Assembly: GCA_014762645.1 (NCBI GenBank)
Contig: JABURP010000099.1
Coordinates: 1-64,000 of the forward strand
Direction of reading: 5' to 3'
Length of the DNA stretch: 64,000 nucleotides
Origin: Crocinitomicaceae bacterium
GTDB lineage: Bacteria > Bacteroidota > Bacteroidia > Flavobacteriales_D > Crocinitomicaceae
The notes under the pieces were generated by a model. The model had not been told where the DNA came from. It saw only the letters and a program-made list of their open reading frames with translations, and searched no databases. Shown here piece after piece: positions 51,131 to 59,358 of this stretch. The stretch's first letter is position 1. Every line of letters starts with the position of its first letter. Made by a program: the position numbers and the translations under genes.

Positions 51131-51369
51131 AGTTGTTTTCCTTTGTTTAGTTATTCCTTGTTTTTCAATACTTTCAGCGTATTTTATCTACTGTAACTTG
51201 TTGCCCGTTTGCACTTTTTTAGCTATATTTGTTGCTATAATGTTGCCCTTATTTGTTGCCTTTGTTTCTGGGCAACAGATTTTTAAGAAATGGCGAAATG
51301 TTGCTACATACAGCAACAAGCAGCAACAAGCAGCTACAAGAAGCAACAGAAAGCAACTTTAGGCTACAA
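51131..51369 (+). repeat. GTTGC/GCAAC site cluster with a 10-bp phased array and promoter
   Basis: Five GTTGC copies (starts 51200, 51231, 51242, 51255, 51300) and five GCAAC copies (51272, 51313, 51323, 51343, 51353) crowd into 160 bases. The sites at 51313, 51323, 51333 (GCTAC variant), 51343 and 51353 are spaced exactly 10 bases apart, one helical turn. TTG (51201-51203) and TATATTTG (51224-51231) form a promoter with 20-base spacing for the recombinase operon. Phased repeats beside an integration site suggest arm-type binding sites for an excisionase, integrase or regulator. Confidence 0.65.
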
Positions 51370-51729
51370 ATGAGCAGTAAGATTAGAATAGAGAAAACAT
51401 GTATGTTCTGCGGTGAGAAGTTCACCGCCAAAACAACTGTTACTAAATACTGCTCACATAAGTGCGCCAGTCGTGCATACAAGGTAAGAGCTAAAGAAGA
51501 TAAGATACAAAAGGCAACAGAACAGGAAACAGAAAATGAGATCCTGTTCAATCCCATTGTAAACAAGAAAGAGTTCCTGAGCATCAAGGAAGCCTGTATG
51601 CTTCTTGGTGCCAGTCGTTGGACAATTTATAGAATGATCGAGAAAGGACAGCTTCCTGCTGCTAAAATTGGCAGGAGAACCATCATACAGAAAGTAGATA
51701 TTGAAAACCTCTTTAATAAAGCATTATGA
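51370..51729 (+). CDS. Zn-finger plus HTH excisionase-like protein
   Basis: A 119-residue DNA-binding protein. The track starts at 51253 inside the repeat cluster; ATG 51370 (MSSKIRIEKT) is more likely. A zinc-finger-like stretch, CMFCGEKFTAKTTVTKYCSHKC, comes first. An excisionase-type HTH_17 follows at the C-terminus (FLSIKEACMLLGASRWTIYRMIEKGQLPAAKIGRR). Proteins of this kind help direct tyrosine recombinases in Bacteroidota elements. The gene overlaps the recombinase by four bases, so the two are co-translated. Confidence 0.8.
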   Translation: MSSKIRIEKTCMFCGEKFTAKTTVTKYCSHKCASRAYKVRAKEDKIQKATEQETENEILFNPIVNKKEFLSIKEACMLLGASRWTIYRMIEKGQLPAAKIGRRTIIQKVDIENLFNKAL

Positions 51730-52832
51730 AAGTCACACTGAGAAAACGCAAGAAGGGAGATAAAATCAGTTTGTACCTGGACTATTACCGAAATGGACAG
51801 CGCAAGTATGAATATTTGAAATTATACCTCCACCCCGAACCTGAAAAGGGAAAGCTAACCACCAAACAGAAAGAGGAAAACAAACAGACATTGGCACTTG
51901 CTGAAAGCATCCGTTCCAAACGTCATTTGGAAGTACAGAACGGCATTTATGGTTTTCAGGATCAATCAAGGTTAAAGGGTAGTTTTCTTAGGTACGTTGA
52001 ACTATTGGCAGAAAAGCGTAAATCCAGTAAAGGCAACTACGATAATTGGGATAGTATGCATAAGCATCTGAAGAAATTTGCCAAGCGTGATGTTACTTTC
52101 GCAGAGATAGACAAGAGATGGTTAGAGGACTTCAAAGACTACCTAAAAAATGAGGCAAAGACTTCTGCCGAAAAAAACCTTTCTCAGAACACCTGCTACT
52201 CTTACTTCAATAAAGTTCGTGCTGCGCTCAAGCAGGCTTTAAAGGATGGTATTATCTCAAAGAACCCTGCTGAACAGGTTTCTACTTTCAAACAAGGTGA
52301 ACCCGAACGAGAATTTCTAACGCTTGAAGAACTGCAAGCTGCGGCAAAAGCAGAATGTGATATACCAATTCTAAAAAGAGCGTTTCTATTCAGTGCATTA
52401 ACCGGGTTACGTTGGTCAGATGTTCAAAAGCTACTCTGGTCAGAAATTCAACATTCAGATGAAATGGGCTGGTATATCCGTTTCCGACAACAGAAAACGA
52501 AAGGCGTTGAAACTTTGCCTATATCTGATCAGGCTCGTGATCTGTTAGGTGATGAAGGTCTGGCAGAAGAAAGAGTATTTAAAGGATTGAAGTACAGCTC
52601 TTGGCACAACATGAGATTACAACAATGGATGATGCGTGCCGGCATTTCCAAAACCATTACTTTCCATTGCGCCCGTCATACCTACGCCACTCTGCAACTT
52701 ACATTGGGCACAGATATATACACTGTTTCAAAATTGCTTGGACACCGAGAATTAAAGACTACTCAGATTTACGCTAAGATCATTGATGAGAAGAAGAAAG
52801 AAGCTGCTAACAAAATTCATTTAGACTTATGA
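51726..52832 (+). CDS. Tyrosine site-specific recombinase (element integrase)
   Basis: A 368-residue recombinase of the Bacteroidota SAM-like N-terminal type. Catalytic residues are seen in LTGLRWSDVQKL (Arg), HCARHTYATLQL (His-x-x-Arg), LGHRELKTTQIY (His, and the attacking Tyr at IYAKI). An N-terminal DNA-binding domain precedes it (KGSFLRYVELLAEKRKSSKGNYDNW). It lies next to the mnmE 3' end and the repeat cluster, so it is most likely the enzyme that integrated this element. It overlaps genes on both sides by four bases. Confidence 0.93.
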   Translation: MKVTLRKRKKGDKISLYLDYYRNGQRKYEYLKLYLHPEPEKGKLTTKQKEENKQTLALAESIRSKRHLEVQNGIYGFQDQSRLKGSFLRYVELLAEKRKSSKGNYDNWDSMHKHLKKFAKRDVTFAEIDKRWLEDFKDYLKNEAKTSAEKNLSQNTCYSYFNKVRAALKQALKDGIISKNPAEQVSTFKQGEPEREFLTLEELQAAAKAECDIPILKRAFLFSALTGLRWSDVQKLLWSEIQHSDEMGWYIRFRQQKTKGVETLPISDQARDLLGDEGLAEERVFKGLKYSSWHNMRLQQWMMRAGISKTITFHCARHTYATLQLTLGTDIYTVSKLLGHRELKTTQIYAKIIDEKKKEAANKIHLDL

Positions 52833-53845
52833 CAGATATAACTATATCATTAGATCAATTAATATATGGCAATCAAGCGCCCTGGAAAGAGGCCAATGCC
52901 ATTGACGAGAAGTTTGCCTCTGAAATCCACAAAATCCAGCAAAAGACACCTTCTTTTGAGTATAAATATGTAGTTAATTTTGAACGACCCTTTAATCACA
53001 AAACGAAATATTACGCCAAACTAATCACCAATGAAACTATCGCTACAATTACACAATTCCACGACATTATTTCGGCTGACGATAACGAAAAGATAAAGGC
53101 GTACTGGCTTGATAAATTGCTTGAAAAAAAGCTCAAAACGAGATTATCAGACATAGGTAAAATCATCAAGGAAAAGGATTACAGTTTAAGCTACATAAAT
53201 CCGAAACAAACGTCCATAGAATTGGATGAAATTCATAAATCTGACACCTATGTAATGCAGTTGCTCAAAGTGTCCTTAATGCATCTGTATTTAGAATTGC
53301 AAGAAGCGTTTAAGGAATCTATTTCCGACACCCTCATAATTAATGACTTCTATACTCAACTATTACGTGAACCTATCCCGGATACTGCTTACATATCAGA
53401 AATCAAAATTATCGAAATTGAACCTCAGCAAGAGCAAATTAGTACACCTCAACCTTCTCCTGTTGAAATCACCCTGCAGTCATTCATTTATAAGCAACTG
53501 GCCACAAATTCAGACAAACTTGCCGACCTGCATGACAGTCTGAAAAAGAACAACTTCATTGCCCAAGACACCACGCTGACCAATTTCAAAAAAGTATTTT
53601 CAGGCAAGGAGATTTCCACCCCCGTACATTGGACGGGCAACATAAGTGAGTTCTATTACTTCATTAAACTCATCTATACGGAACATGAATTGGTTGAGAA
53701 TCTAAAACAGAAGCAATGGGAAGTTGCTTGCAAGTGTTTTGTTCAGTCTGACGGGTCAGCGTTTGAACGCTCAAAACTTAGAAGCCTCAAGAGACCAAGT
53801 GCAACAGGAGACATACTTGATAAGGCTGTAGAACTGATTAAGTAA
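52829..53845 (+). CDS. Mobile-element protein of unknown function (DUF6617-like)
   Basis: A 338-residue protein that I recognise only as the kind that commonly follows integrases in Bacteroidota elements (DUF6617-like). The C-terminal pattern HWTGNISEFYYFIKLIYTE, then KQKQWEVACKCFVQSDGS and RSKLRSLKRPSATGDILDKAVELI supports this. The N-terminal half is charged and helical. No enzymatic residues are evident. It begins four bases before the recombinase stop, so it is part of the same transcript. Confidence 0.65.
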   Translation: MTDITISLDQLIYGNQAPWKEANAIDEKFASEIHKIQQKTPSFEYKYVVNFERPFNHKTKYYAKLITNETIATITQFHDIISADDNEKIKAYWLDKLLEKKLKTRLSDIGKIIKEKDYSLSYINPKQTSIELDEIHKSDTYVMQLLKVSLMHLYLELQEAFKESISDTLIINDFYTQLLREPIPDTAYISEIKIIEIEPQQEQISTPQPSPVEITLQSFIYKQLATNSDKLADLHDSLKKNNFIAQDTTLTNFKKVFSGKEISTPVHWTGNISEFYYFIKLIYTEHELVENLKQKQWEVACKCFVQSDGSAFERSKLRSLKRPSATGDILDKAVELIK

Positions 53846-54077
53846 TCCACTCTGCACTATACACCTTCTTCTTTTTTTAGGTTTTTCTTTTCCTATCATT
53901 TTCGCCATTCTGCAACTATCAAGTTTTTGAGGTGCCACTCTACACTCTGCACTCTACACTACACCCTTCTGTAACTCCCAAATAGCAGGCGTTTTCACCC
54001 CAAATTTGTACTGTCTTCGATAAACGGAGATGACTTTAGCGCTAAGGTCCATTTCATAATTAAAATTTGATTAAGTC
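53846..54077 (+). promoter_or_regulatory. Element intergenic region with CTCTRCA heptamers and a palindrome
   Basis: Two clusters of the heptamer CTCTRCA are found: one at 53850-53865 and four tandem copies at 53938-53965. Further on, the 10-base perfect palindrome TTAGCGCTAA (54036-54045, extendable to 54034-54047) lies 30 bases before the next gene. A similar palindrome-bearing leader with TTTGTACTGTCTTCG sits before small excisionase genes in other Bacteroidota elements as I recall, but I cannot confirm this. It may be a regulatory or processing region of the element. No -33/-7 pair is clear. Confidence 0.4.
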
Positions 54078-54374
54078 ATGGACGAAATATTAAAACGTCT
54101 CGAAATAATTGAGAAGCATGTTTTGGATCAAAACATCATTCTCAAAAACGTACTGAACTTCAATGAAGCATGTCAGTACCTGGAACTATCACAGTCGCAC
54201 TTGTACAAACTAACAAGTACGGGAGCGATACCGCATTACAAACCTAACGGTAAGAAGATCTATTTCAACCGTCAGGAGCTGGACGAGTGGTTGCAACGCA
54301 ACCGCCAATCCTCTCAGGATGAAATAGAGCAGCAAGCTGCGGATTACATAATCAATAAAGGAAGGAGGTTTTGA
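54078..54374 (+). CDS. HTH excisionase-family protein (first of a pair)
   Basis: A 98-residue protein with an excisionase-type helix-turn-helix: LNFNEACQYLELSQSHLYKLTSTGAIPHYKPNGKKIYFNRQELDEWLQ. Such proteins commonly pair with a partner in Bacteroidota conjugative and integrative elements, where they regulate excision or transfer genes. The stop overlaps the next start by four bases. Confidence 0.85.
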   Translation: MDEILKRLEIIEKHVLDQNIILKNVLNFNEACQYLELSQSHLYKLTSTGAIPHYKPNGKKIYFNRQELDEWLQRNRQSSQDEIEQQAADYIINKGRRF

Positions 54375-54676
54375 TTATGAGAAATATTGTTATCACAGAA
54401 GAAGCCTATCAGGAAATTACGGAACGCCTCACAAGTATTGAGGTGTTCCTAAAGGCCAAGCAATCTGATGTTGAGAACGTATTTCTTGACAATCAGGAGT
54501 TCCTGCAGCTCATGTATATCAGTAAACGGACTGCGCAATCATGGAGAGACCAGGGTGTAATTGCCTACTCTCAGATTGGCGGAAAAATATACTACCGCAT
54601 GAGCGACATTCTCGAAATGCTCGACAAGCACAAAGTGCCTGCTGCGATCAATTCCAATAACCTTAAAAATGATTAG
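54371..54676 (+). CDS. HTH protein (second of the excisionase-like pair)
   Basis: A 101-residue protein with an HTH region typical of Bacteroidota element regulators (FLDNQEFLQLMYISKRTAQSWRDQGVIAYSQIGGKIYYRMSDILEML). It overlaps the preceding HTH gene and precedes the VirE/DUF3987 gene by two bases. This pair upstream of a primase-like VirE gene is a common module. Confidence 0.83.
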   Translation: MIMRNIVITEEAYQEITERLTSIEVFLKAKQSDVENVFLDNQEFLQLMYISKRTAQSWRDQGVIAYSQIGGKIYYRMSDILEMLDKHKVPAAINSNNLKND

Positions 54677-54678
54677 TA

Positions 54679-56883
54679 ATGGCTACAGCTACAGTATATA
54701 AAAACTTCACTCAGATTGTTGAGCACCGTTCCTTGCTCCTGATTACGAAAGACATTCAGGAAGGGAAATATCAGGGTGAAATTGAACAAATAAGAAGGTG
54801 CCTTGAAGATGGTAAGAAAGATGAAGCCGACAAACTCAAAAAACAACTCCCTGCGTTCACGGCATCCGGGAAGTTTGAAGGAGGTAGAACAGCAGAGATG
54901 CTCCAACAATACAGCGGTTTCATTATTCTTGACCTGGACAAACTGAACGAAAAGCAACTGGGAGATGCATTAAACATTGCACGTATAGCAGTCTACACCT
55001 TTTGTTGCTTCCGTTCTCCGAGTGGCAACGGTCTAAAAATTCTCGTTGAAGTTGATTCAGATGCAGAAAATCACGTAACTGCTTACAACCAGGTGGCAGA
55101 CTATTACGAACGTGCTTTGAACTTAGAAATAGACCGTTCCGGGAAAGACATACCACGCTTATGTTTCTTTTCATCAGATCCGGATTGTTACCGCAACATT
55201 CAGCATGAGAAATTCCATGTGCAGTTAGTACAGGAAGATCCCGAAATTGTGAAAGAACCCGAAAGCAATTGGTATGAAGTGTTTGAAAAGTGCATCACAT
55301 TTACAGAACAGAAAGCAGCTTACATTGAAGGTAACCGAAACAACTTTGTTTATCTACTTGCTTCCAACTGTAACCGTGCAGGAATGCCGGAAGACGTTGC
55401 AATTGATTTAATTGGGGGTAAATATGACCTCAACCATTCTGAAATTGAAACATCTGTCAAAAGCTCATATCAACATCATGTTCATGAGTTTGCAAATTTT
55501 GCTTCCGCAAAACCCTTGCAAACTGAGAACAATGAGCAGGACAATGAAGACTATCTACTCAATTCACCTGTGATACCTGATTTAGTTTACCAGGCACTTC
55601 CTGATGTTCTGAGAGAAGGAGCACACGGCTTTCCTGATGTACGGGAAAGGGATGTATTTCTCACTGGGGCAATTTGCATCCTTAGCGGATGCTTGCCCAA
55701 TGTTTCAGGAGTATATGCTCAACGCACGGTCTATCCAAATCTTTTCGGTTTTATTATAGCCCCTGCCGCCAGCGGCAAAGGTGCTTTATTATCTGCAAAG
55801 AATTTAGGAGATGTGTTTCACGATACCATGCGCAACAATTCTGATGAAGCACGAAAAGCGTATGAAGCCGAGTTGGAGCAATACAAACAGGCACAACGTG
55901 CAAAGAAAAAGGATAGTGATGAAACACCTGAACCACCGGAAGAACCTCCGTTTAACGTGTTGTATGTTCCAGCCAACACCAGTAACGCTAAAATTCTGTG
56001 GCACTTACAGCAGAATAATGGAAAGGGTGTGATATGCGAAACAGAAGCCGACACAATGGGTAACGTGTTCAAACAAGAATGGGGTTCATACTCTGATATG
56101 CTCCGAAAGGCTTTTCACCATGAGAAAATCTCATGCAGTAGAAAGACTAACAATGAGTTCATAGAAGTAAAAGAACCGCAACTTTCAGTTGCGTTATCTG
56201 GCACTCCTAATCAGGTAGGCAACCTGATAGGGTCAGCAGAAGACGGATTGTTCAGTCGTTTCCTGTTCTATGCTTTCAAAACTGAGCAGAAATGGCGTGA
56301 TGTTTCTCCGCTGGGCGGTGGCGTTAACCTCACTGAACTGTTTAACAGACTTTCGCAGAAAGTCTTTGAACTCACCAACTTCCTGGCACAGTCAAAAACG
56401 GATGTATTACTAACGTCCAACCAATGGCAACGAATCAATTCAACCTTTGAACTTTGGCTTACAGAGGTGGCAATCTTTACAGGTGATGAAGCCGGAAGTG
56501 TTGTTAAGCGTTTAGGGCTGATCCTGTATAGAACGTGCATGTTGTTTACCGCACTTCGTAAGCACGAAAATGGGGAGTTAACGGTGCAGGTAACCTGTAC
56601 GGATGAAGACTTTGAATCCGCATTGGCATTGGCAAACACCTATTTACAACACAGTTTGCTGATGTATAACAACCTGCCTAAGCAGGAAGATAAACAAGCG
56701 TTCAAAGGACGAGACAACAAACGTAAGTTCTTTGATGCACTACCTGATAGCTTCAAAAGATCAGAAGCTGTTGAGATAGGTGGTAGGTTTAAGCTATCTC
56801 CACGCAGCGTTGATGGCCTACTGAAGAAGTTGCAACCACAATATCTGATACCTGAAGAATACGGCCATTACAAGAAGGTATAA
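54679..56883 (+). CDS. VirE N-terminal / DUF3987 replication protein
   Basis: A 734-residue protein. The N-terminal 150 residues follow the VirE N-terminal domain (VEHRSLLLITKDIQEGKYQGEIEQI, GFIILDLDKLNEKQLG, FRSPSGNGLKILVEVD), which is related to primase-like folds. A middle primase C-terminal type segment precedes DUF3987, with Walker A FIIAPAASGKGALLSAK and a Walker B-like VICETEADTMGN. In Bacteroidota mobile elements this protein is thought to act in replication of the excised form. A proline-rich charged spacer (EDSDETPEPPEEPPF) lies within it. The next gene is separated by a terminator. Confidence 0.85.
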   Translation: MATATVYKNFTQIVEHRSLLLITKDIQEGKYQGEIEQIRRCLEDGKKDEADKLKKQLPAFTASGKFEGGRTAEMLQQYSGFIILDLDKLNEKQLGDALNIARIAVYTFCCFRSPSGNGLKILVEVDSDAENHVTAYNQVADYYERALNLEIDRSGKDIPRLCFFSSDPDCYRNIQHEKFHVQLVQEDPEIVKEPESNWYEVFEKCITFTEQKAAYIEGNRNNFVYLLASNCNRAGMPEDVAIDLIGGKYDLNHSEIETSVKSSYQHHVHEFANFASAKPLQTENNEQDNEDYLLNSPVIPDLVYQALPDVLREGAHGFPDVRERDVFLTGAICILSGCLPNVSGVYAQRTVYPNLFGFIIAPAASGKGALLSAKNLGDVFHDTMRNNSDEARKAYEAELEQYKQAQRAKKKDSDETPEPPEEPPFNVLYVPANTSNAKILWHLQQNNGKGVICETEADTMGNVFKQEWGSYSDMLRKAFHHEKISCSRKTNNEFIEVKEPQLSVALSGTPNQVGNLIGSAEDGLFSRFLFYAFKTEQKWRDVSPLGGGVNLTELFNRLSQKVFELTNFLAQSKTDVLLTSNQWQRINSTFELWLTEVAIFTGDEAGSVVKRLGLILYRTCMLFTALRKHENGELTVQVTCTDEDFESALALANTYLQHSLLMYNNLPKQEDKQAFKGRDNKRKFFDALPDSFKRSEAVEIGGRFKLSPRSVDGLLKKLQPQYLIPEEYGHYKKV

Positions 56884-56891
56884 CCCCATCA

Positions 56892-56924
56892 AAAGCCCGC
56901 CAACATTAGCGGGCTTTCTTCTGC
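56892..56924 (+). terminator. Intrinsic terminator after the VirE/DUF3987 gene
   Basis: AAAGCCCGC (56892-56900) pairs with GCGGGCTTT (56909-56917) around an 8-base loop and is followed by a T-rich tail. It separates the element backbone from the restriction-modification operon. Confidence 0.85.
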
Positions 56925-56968
56925 TCGAATCTTTTCTTTTGTTTAATCCTTTTCTTCTTTTTCTTTCT

Positions 56969-56990
56969 TATATTTGTCAATTATTGACAA
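56969..56990 (+). promoter_or_regulatory. Promoter/operator of the restriction-modification operon
   Basis: TATATTTG (56969-56976) matches the -7 box. Overlapping it, TTGTCAATTATTGACAA (56974-56990) is a perfect 17-base inverted repeat with a single central T, 18 bases before the XRE gene. Overlap of the palindrome with the -7 box and start is typical of an autorepressor operator. No -33 box at the right distance is seen. Confidence 0.7.
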
Positions 56991-57008
56991 GTCATAATTT
57001 GAAAGGTC

Positions 57009-57299
57009 ATGGAATTTGGTGAACAAATAAGAGAATTAAGAGAGAGCAAAGGTCTTCTTCAAAGACAGTTGGCAGCAAATCTTGAAATTGACACGCCACT
57101 ATTCAGCAAGATTGAAAGGGGTGAAAGAAAGGCAAGAAAAGAGCATGTAGAGAAGCTGAGCACCTTACTTGAAACTGATAAAGATCAACTCCTATCCTTA
57201 TGGCTGGCTGATCAAGTCATTGATTTATTAAAAGACGAGCCGCAAGCAAAGGAGGCATTAAAAATAGTACAACGAGAAATTAAGAAATATGGGCATTAA
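57009..57299 (+). CDS. XRE regulator of the type I RM operon
   Basis: A 96-residue HTH_3 protein (QIRELRESKGLLQRQLAANLEIDTPLFSKIERGERKARKEHVEKLSTLL) with a short helical extension that may dimerise. It precedes hsdM and overlaps it by 11 bases. By position it resembles C-proteins of type II systems and the XRE regulators of some Bacteroidota RM loci: it would bind the palindrome upstream and control entry of the RM genes. An antitoxin-like role is a less supported alternative. Confidence 0.87.
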   Translation: MEFGEQIRELRESKGLLQRQLAANLEIDTPLFSKIERGERKARKEHVEKLSTLLETDKDQLLSLWLADQVIDLLKDEPQAKEALKIVQREIKKYGH

Positions 57300-59358
57300 T
57301 ATTCTGAAATACGAATCAGACGTATGGCGAACAGCCGACTTGCTAATTGGGGCAGGTATCAAGCAAAGTGATTTTCCTAAATACATGATGCCCTACTTTG
57401 CGCTTCTCATGGTCGAGAGTAGGTTGATTAGAGAGGCTCAAAGATTGGAAGAAGAAGTAGGTAAAGACGACATGGAGGATTTTGTCGAAATGTTCCAGTT
57501 AGAAGGTTTAGGGTATAATGACTACCTCATCCGAAAAGGAAAATCCCTCAAGGACATCTGCAAAAACGACAAAACATTTGATGCTGATTTTCACCTCTAC
57601 CTAAAATCATTCGACCCTGAAACCAGATATTTATTAGGGGTTGATAAAGGCACGGAAGAAGAAAAGTTCCTGGACATAACAGGTATAAGTGGGCAGCTTA
57701 AAAAGAAAAGGATCCTATTCGAGACCGTACAAGCATGGAGCGAAATTGATCTTACGCCATTCAATAACTCCGAAATAACCACGCTTGAAGAACACATTAA
57801 AAGAAGATGGGCAGATATTTCAGCAGAAACAGCAGGAGAGCAGTATACACCAGACGACATTATTTCATTGATCTCCGAATTAATTGCTTCTAAAATTGAG
57901 GATAACGGCAAGTTCCTGACAATCTACGACCCTACTTGTGGCGGTGGTAACTTACTCTTTGGTGTAGAGGATAAAATCAAGGAAAGATTCAAAAGACCAA
58001 CAAAAACATACGGTGAAGATTGGAGTGACAGTCTTTACGCATTGGCAAAGATTGAAAGCCGTTTCAGAGCAGATTCTGAAATAAAATATGGGAACACACT
58101 AACCAACATTTCTTTCATTGAGAAACGCTTTGATATTGTAGTTGCCAACCCACCTTACGGTGTGGATTGGAAAGGTTATCAGAAAGACATCAAGAACGAC
58201 ACTACAGAGCGTTTTGTGGCACTCCCGTCCATTTCAGACGGGCAGTTTTTATTTACGCAACACATTCTTTACCATTTGGAAAATGACGGTCTTTCGGTTG
58301 TTGTTCATAATGGTTCCACCTTGTTTAGTGGTGATGCAGGTAGTGGTGAGAGTACCATCCGAAAACATTTCTTTGACAATGACTGGGTAGAAGCCATCAT
58401 TCAAATGCCTACGGATGAGTTTTTCAACACGGGTATCTACACTTACCTCTGGATTTTCAATAAGAACAAGCCTGCTGAAAGAGAGGATAAAGTAATCCTG
58501 ATAAATGCCAGTGAACTTTACGAACCTTTGAAGAAAAGCAAGGGTAAGAAGCGTAAGCAGATGAACCCGAACAACAGGGCTGAAATAGTTAAAGCCTTCA
58601 CCGAGTTCAAAGACAATGATTTCTGTAAAGTTTTTGACAAGTGGCAATTCTATTACAATCGTCAGAGCATAATGCTTACCAATTTGGATGAAAACGGGAA
58701 GCACATTGAAATGCCTGTTAAGGAGAACAAGGAAGGTGAAAAAGTAGAAGCCAAATCTATTAAACTAACCCCGCTAAAAATAAGTGTTGATTCAGATACT
58801 GATCCAATTGAAATAACTGAGTTTGAAATCACTGATTTTGACAAGGGCAAATTCAAAAACCTAAAAGAACGATTTGATGAGGAGTTAAAACCTATGATAG
58901 CAGCCCTGGATTACAAGGAGCAAAACTTGAAGGTAAAGGCTAAAAAAGCAGTGTACTGGTATGATAATGACAAGGACACGATCATTGAAGAAGTAGGCGG
59001 TAAACAAACGGAATTAGGTTGCGGAAAAATAGTCATCAAATCGTCATACAAGAAGCCAACTAAAACAAAAGGAGCATCAGTAGCAATTTCAGTCACACTA
59101 ACCAAAGACCTTCAAAAAGATTACGAGATAATACCTTATTCCCCTAATGAAGTTGAAAACCAACAATGGATTGCAGATTTTATGGCTAAGTACGTTACCA
59201 AGCCGTTTGAGTATTTAGATAATGTTGTTGGGGTGGAGATTAACTTCAACAAGGTGTTTTATCATCCTGAGAAACTGCGTGAAGTTTCAAGCATCAATTC
59301 AGATTTAGAAGCACTGGAGAACGATTTAACCAAATTAGAAAAGGAATTGGCTTTATGA
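57289..59358 (+). CDS. hsdM: Type I restriction-modification methyltransferase subunit
   Basis: A 689-residue adenine-N6 methyltransferase. After an N-terminal helical domain, SAM motif I is YDPTCGGGNLLFGVED (about residue 213) and the catalytic motif IV is VANPPYGVDWKGY (about 286). The family usually has about 500 residues; the extra length is in the C-terminal half (ELDKGKFKNLKERFDEELKPM through KAVYWYDNDK), perhaps forming contacts with HsdS. Joined by HsdS it modifies a split recognition site. It overlaps both the XRE gene and hsdS. Confidence 0.92.
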   Translation: MGINILKYESDVWRTADLLIGAGIKQSDFPKYMMPYFALLMVESRLIREAQRLEEEVGKDDMEDFVEMFQLEGLGYNDYLIRKGKSLKDICKNDKTFDADFHLYLKSFDPETRYLLGVDKGTEEEKFLDITGISGQLKKKRILFETVQAWSEIDLTPFNNSEITTLEEHIKRRWADISAETAGEQYTPDDIISLISELIASKIEDNGKFLTIYDPTCGGGNLLFGVEDKIKERFKRPTKTYGEDWSDSLYALAKIESRFRADSEIKYGNTLTNISFIEKRFDIVVANPPYGVDWKGYQKDIKNDTTERFVALPSISDGQFLFTQHILYHLENDGLSVVVHNGSTLFSGDAGSGESTIRKHFFDNDWVEAIIQMPTDEFFNTGIYTYLWIFNKNKPAEREDKVILINASELYEPLKKSKGKKRKQMNPNNRAEIVKAFTEFKDNDFCKVFDKWQFYYNRQSIMLTNLDENGKHIEMPVKENKEGEKVEAKSIKLTPLKISVDSDTDPIEITEFEITDFDKGKFKNLKERFDEELKPMIAALDYKEQNLKVKAKKAVYWYDNDKDTIIEEVGGKQTELGCGKIVIKSSYKKPTKTKGASVAISVTLTKDLQKDYEIIPYSPNEVENQQWIADFMAKYVTKPFEYLDNVVGVEINFNKVFYHPEKLREVSSINSDLEALENDLTKLEKELAL

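Noticed and set aside
51200-51357. Short repeats considered as a CRISPR array
   Set aside because: Units are 5-10 bases with no spacers of 25-40 bases and no cas genes nearby, so they are binding-site-like repeats, not CRISPR.
51105-51362. 85-residue plus ORF across the mnmE end and the repeat cluster
   Set aside because: It starts at TTG within mnmE, and most of it translates the GTTGC/GCAAC repeat DNA; the excisionase-like gene with ATG 51370 is better supported.
56969-57299. XRE gene plus palindrome as a toxin-antitoxin module
   Set aside because: No toxin-sized partner is adjacent; the gene overlaps hsdM, so an RM regulator is the simpler reading.
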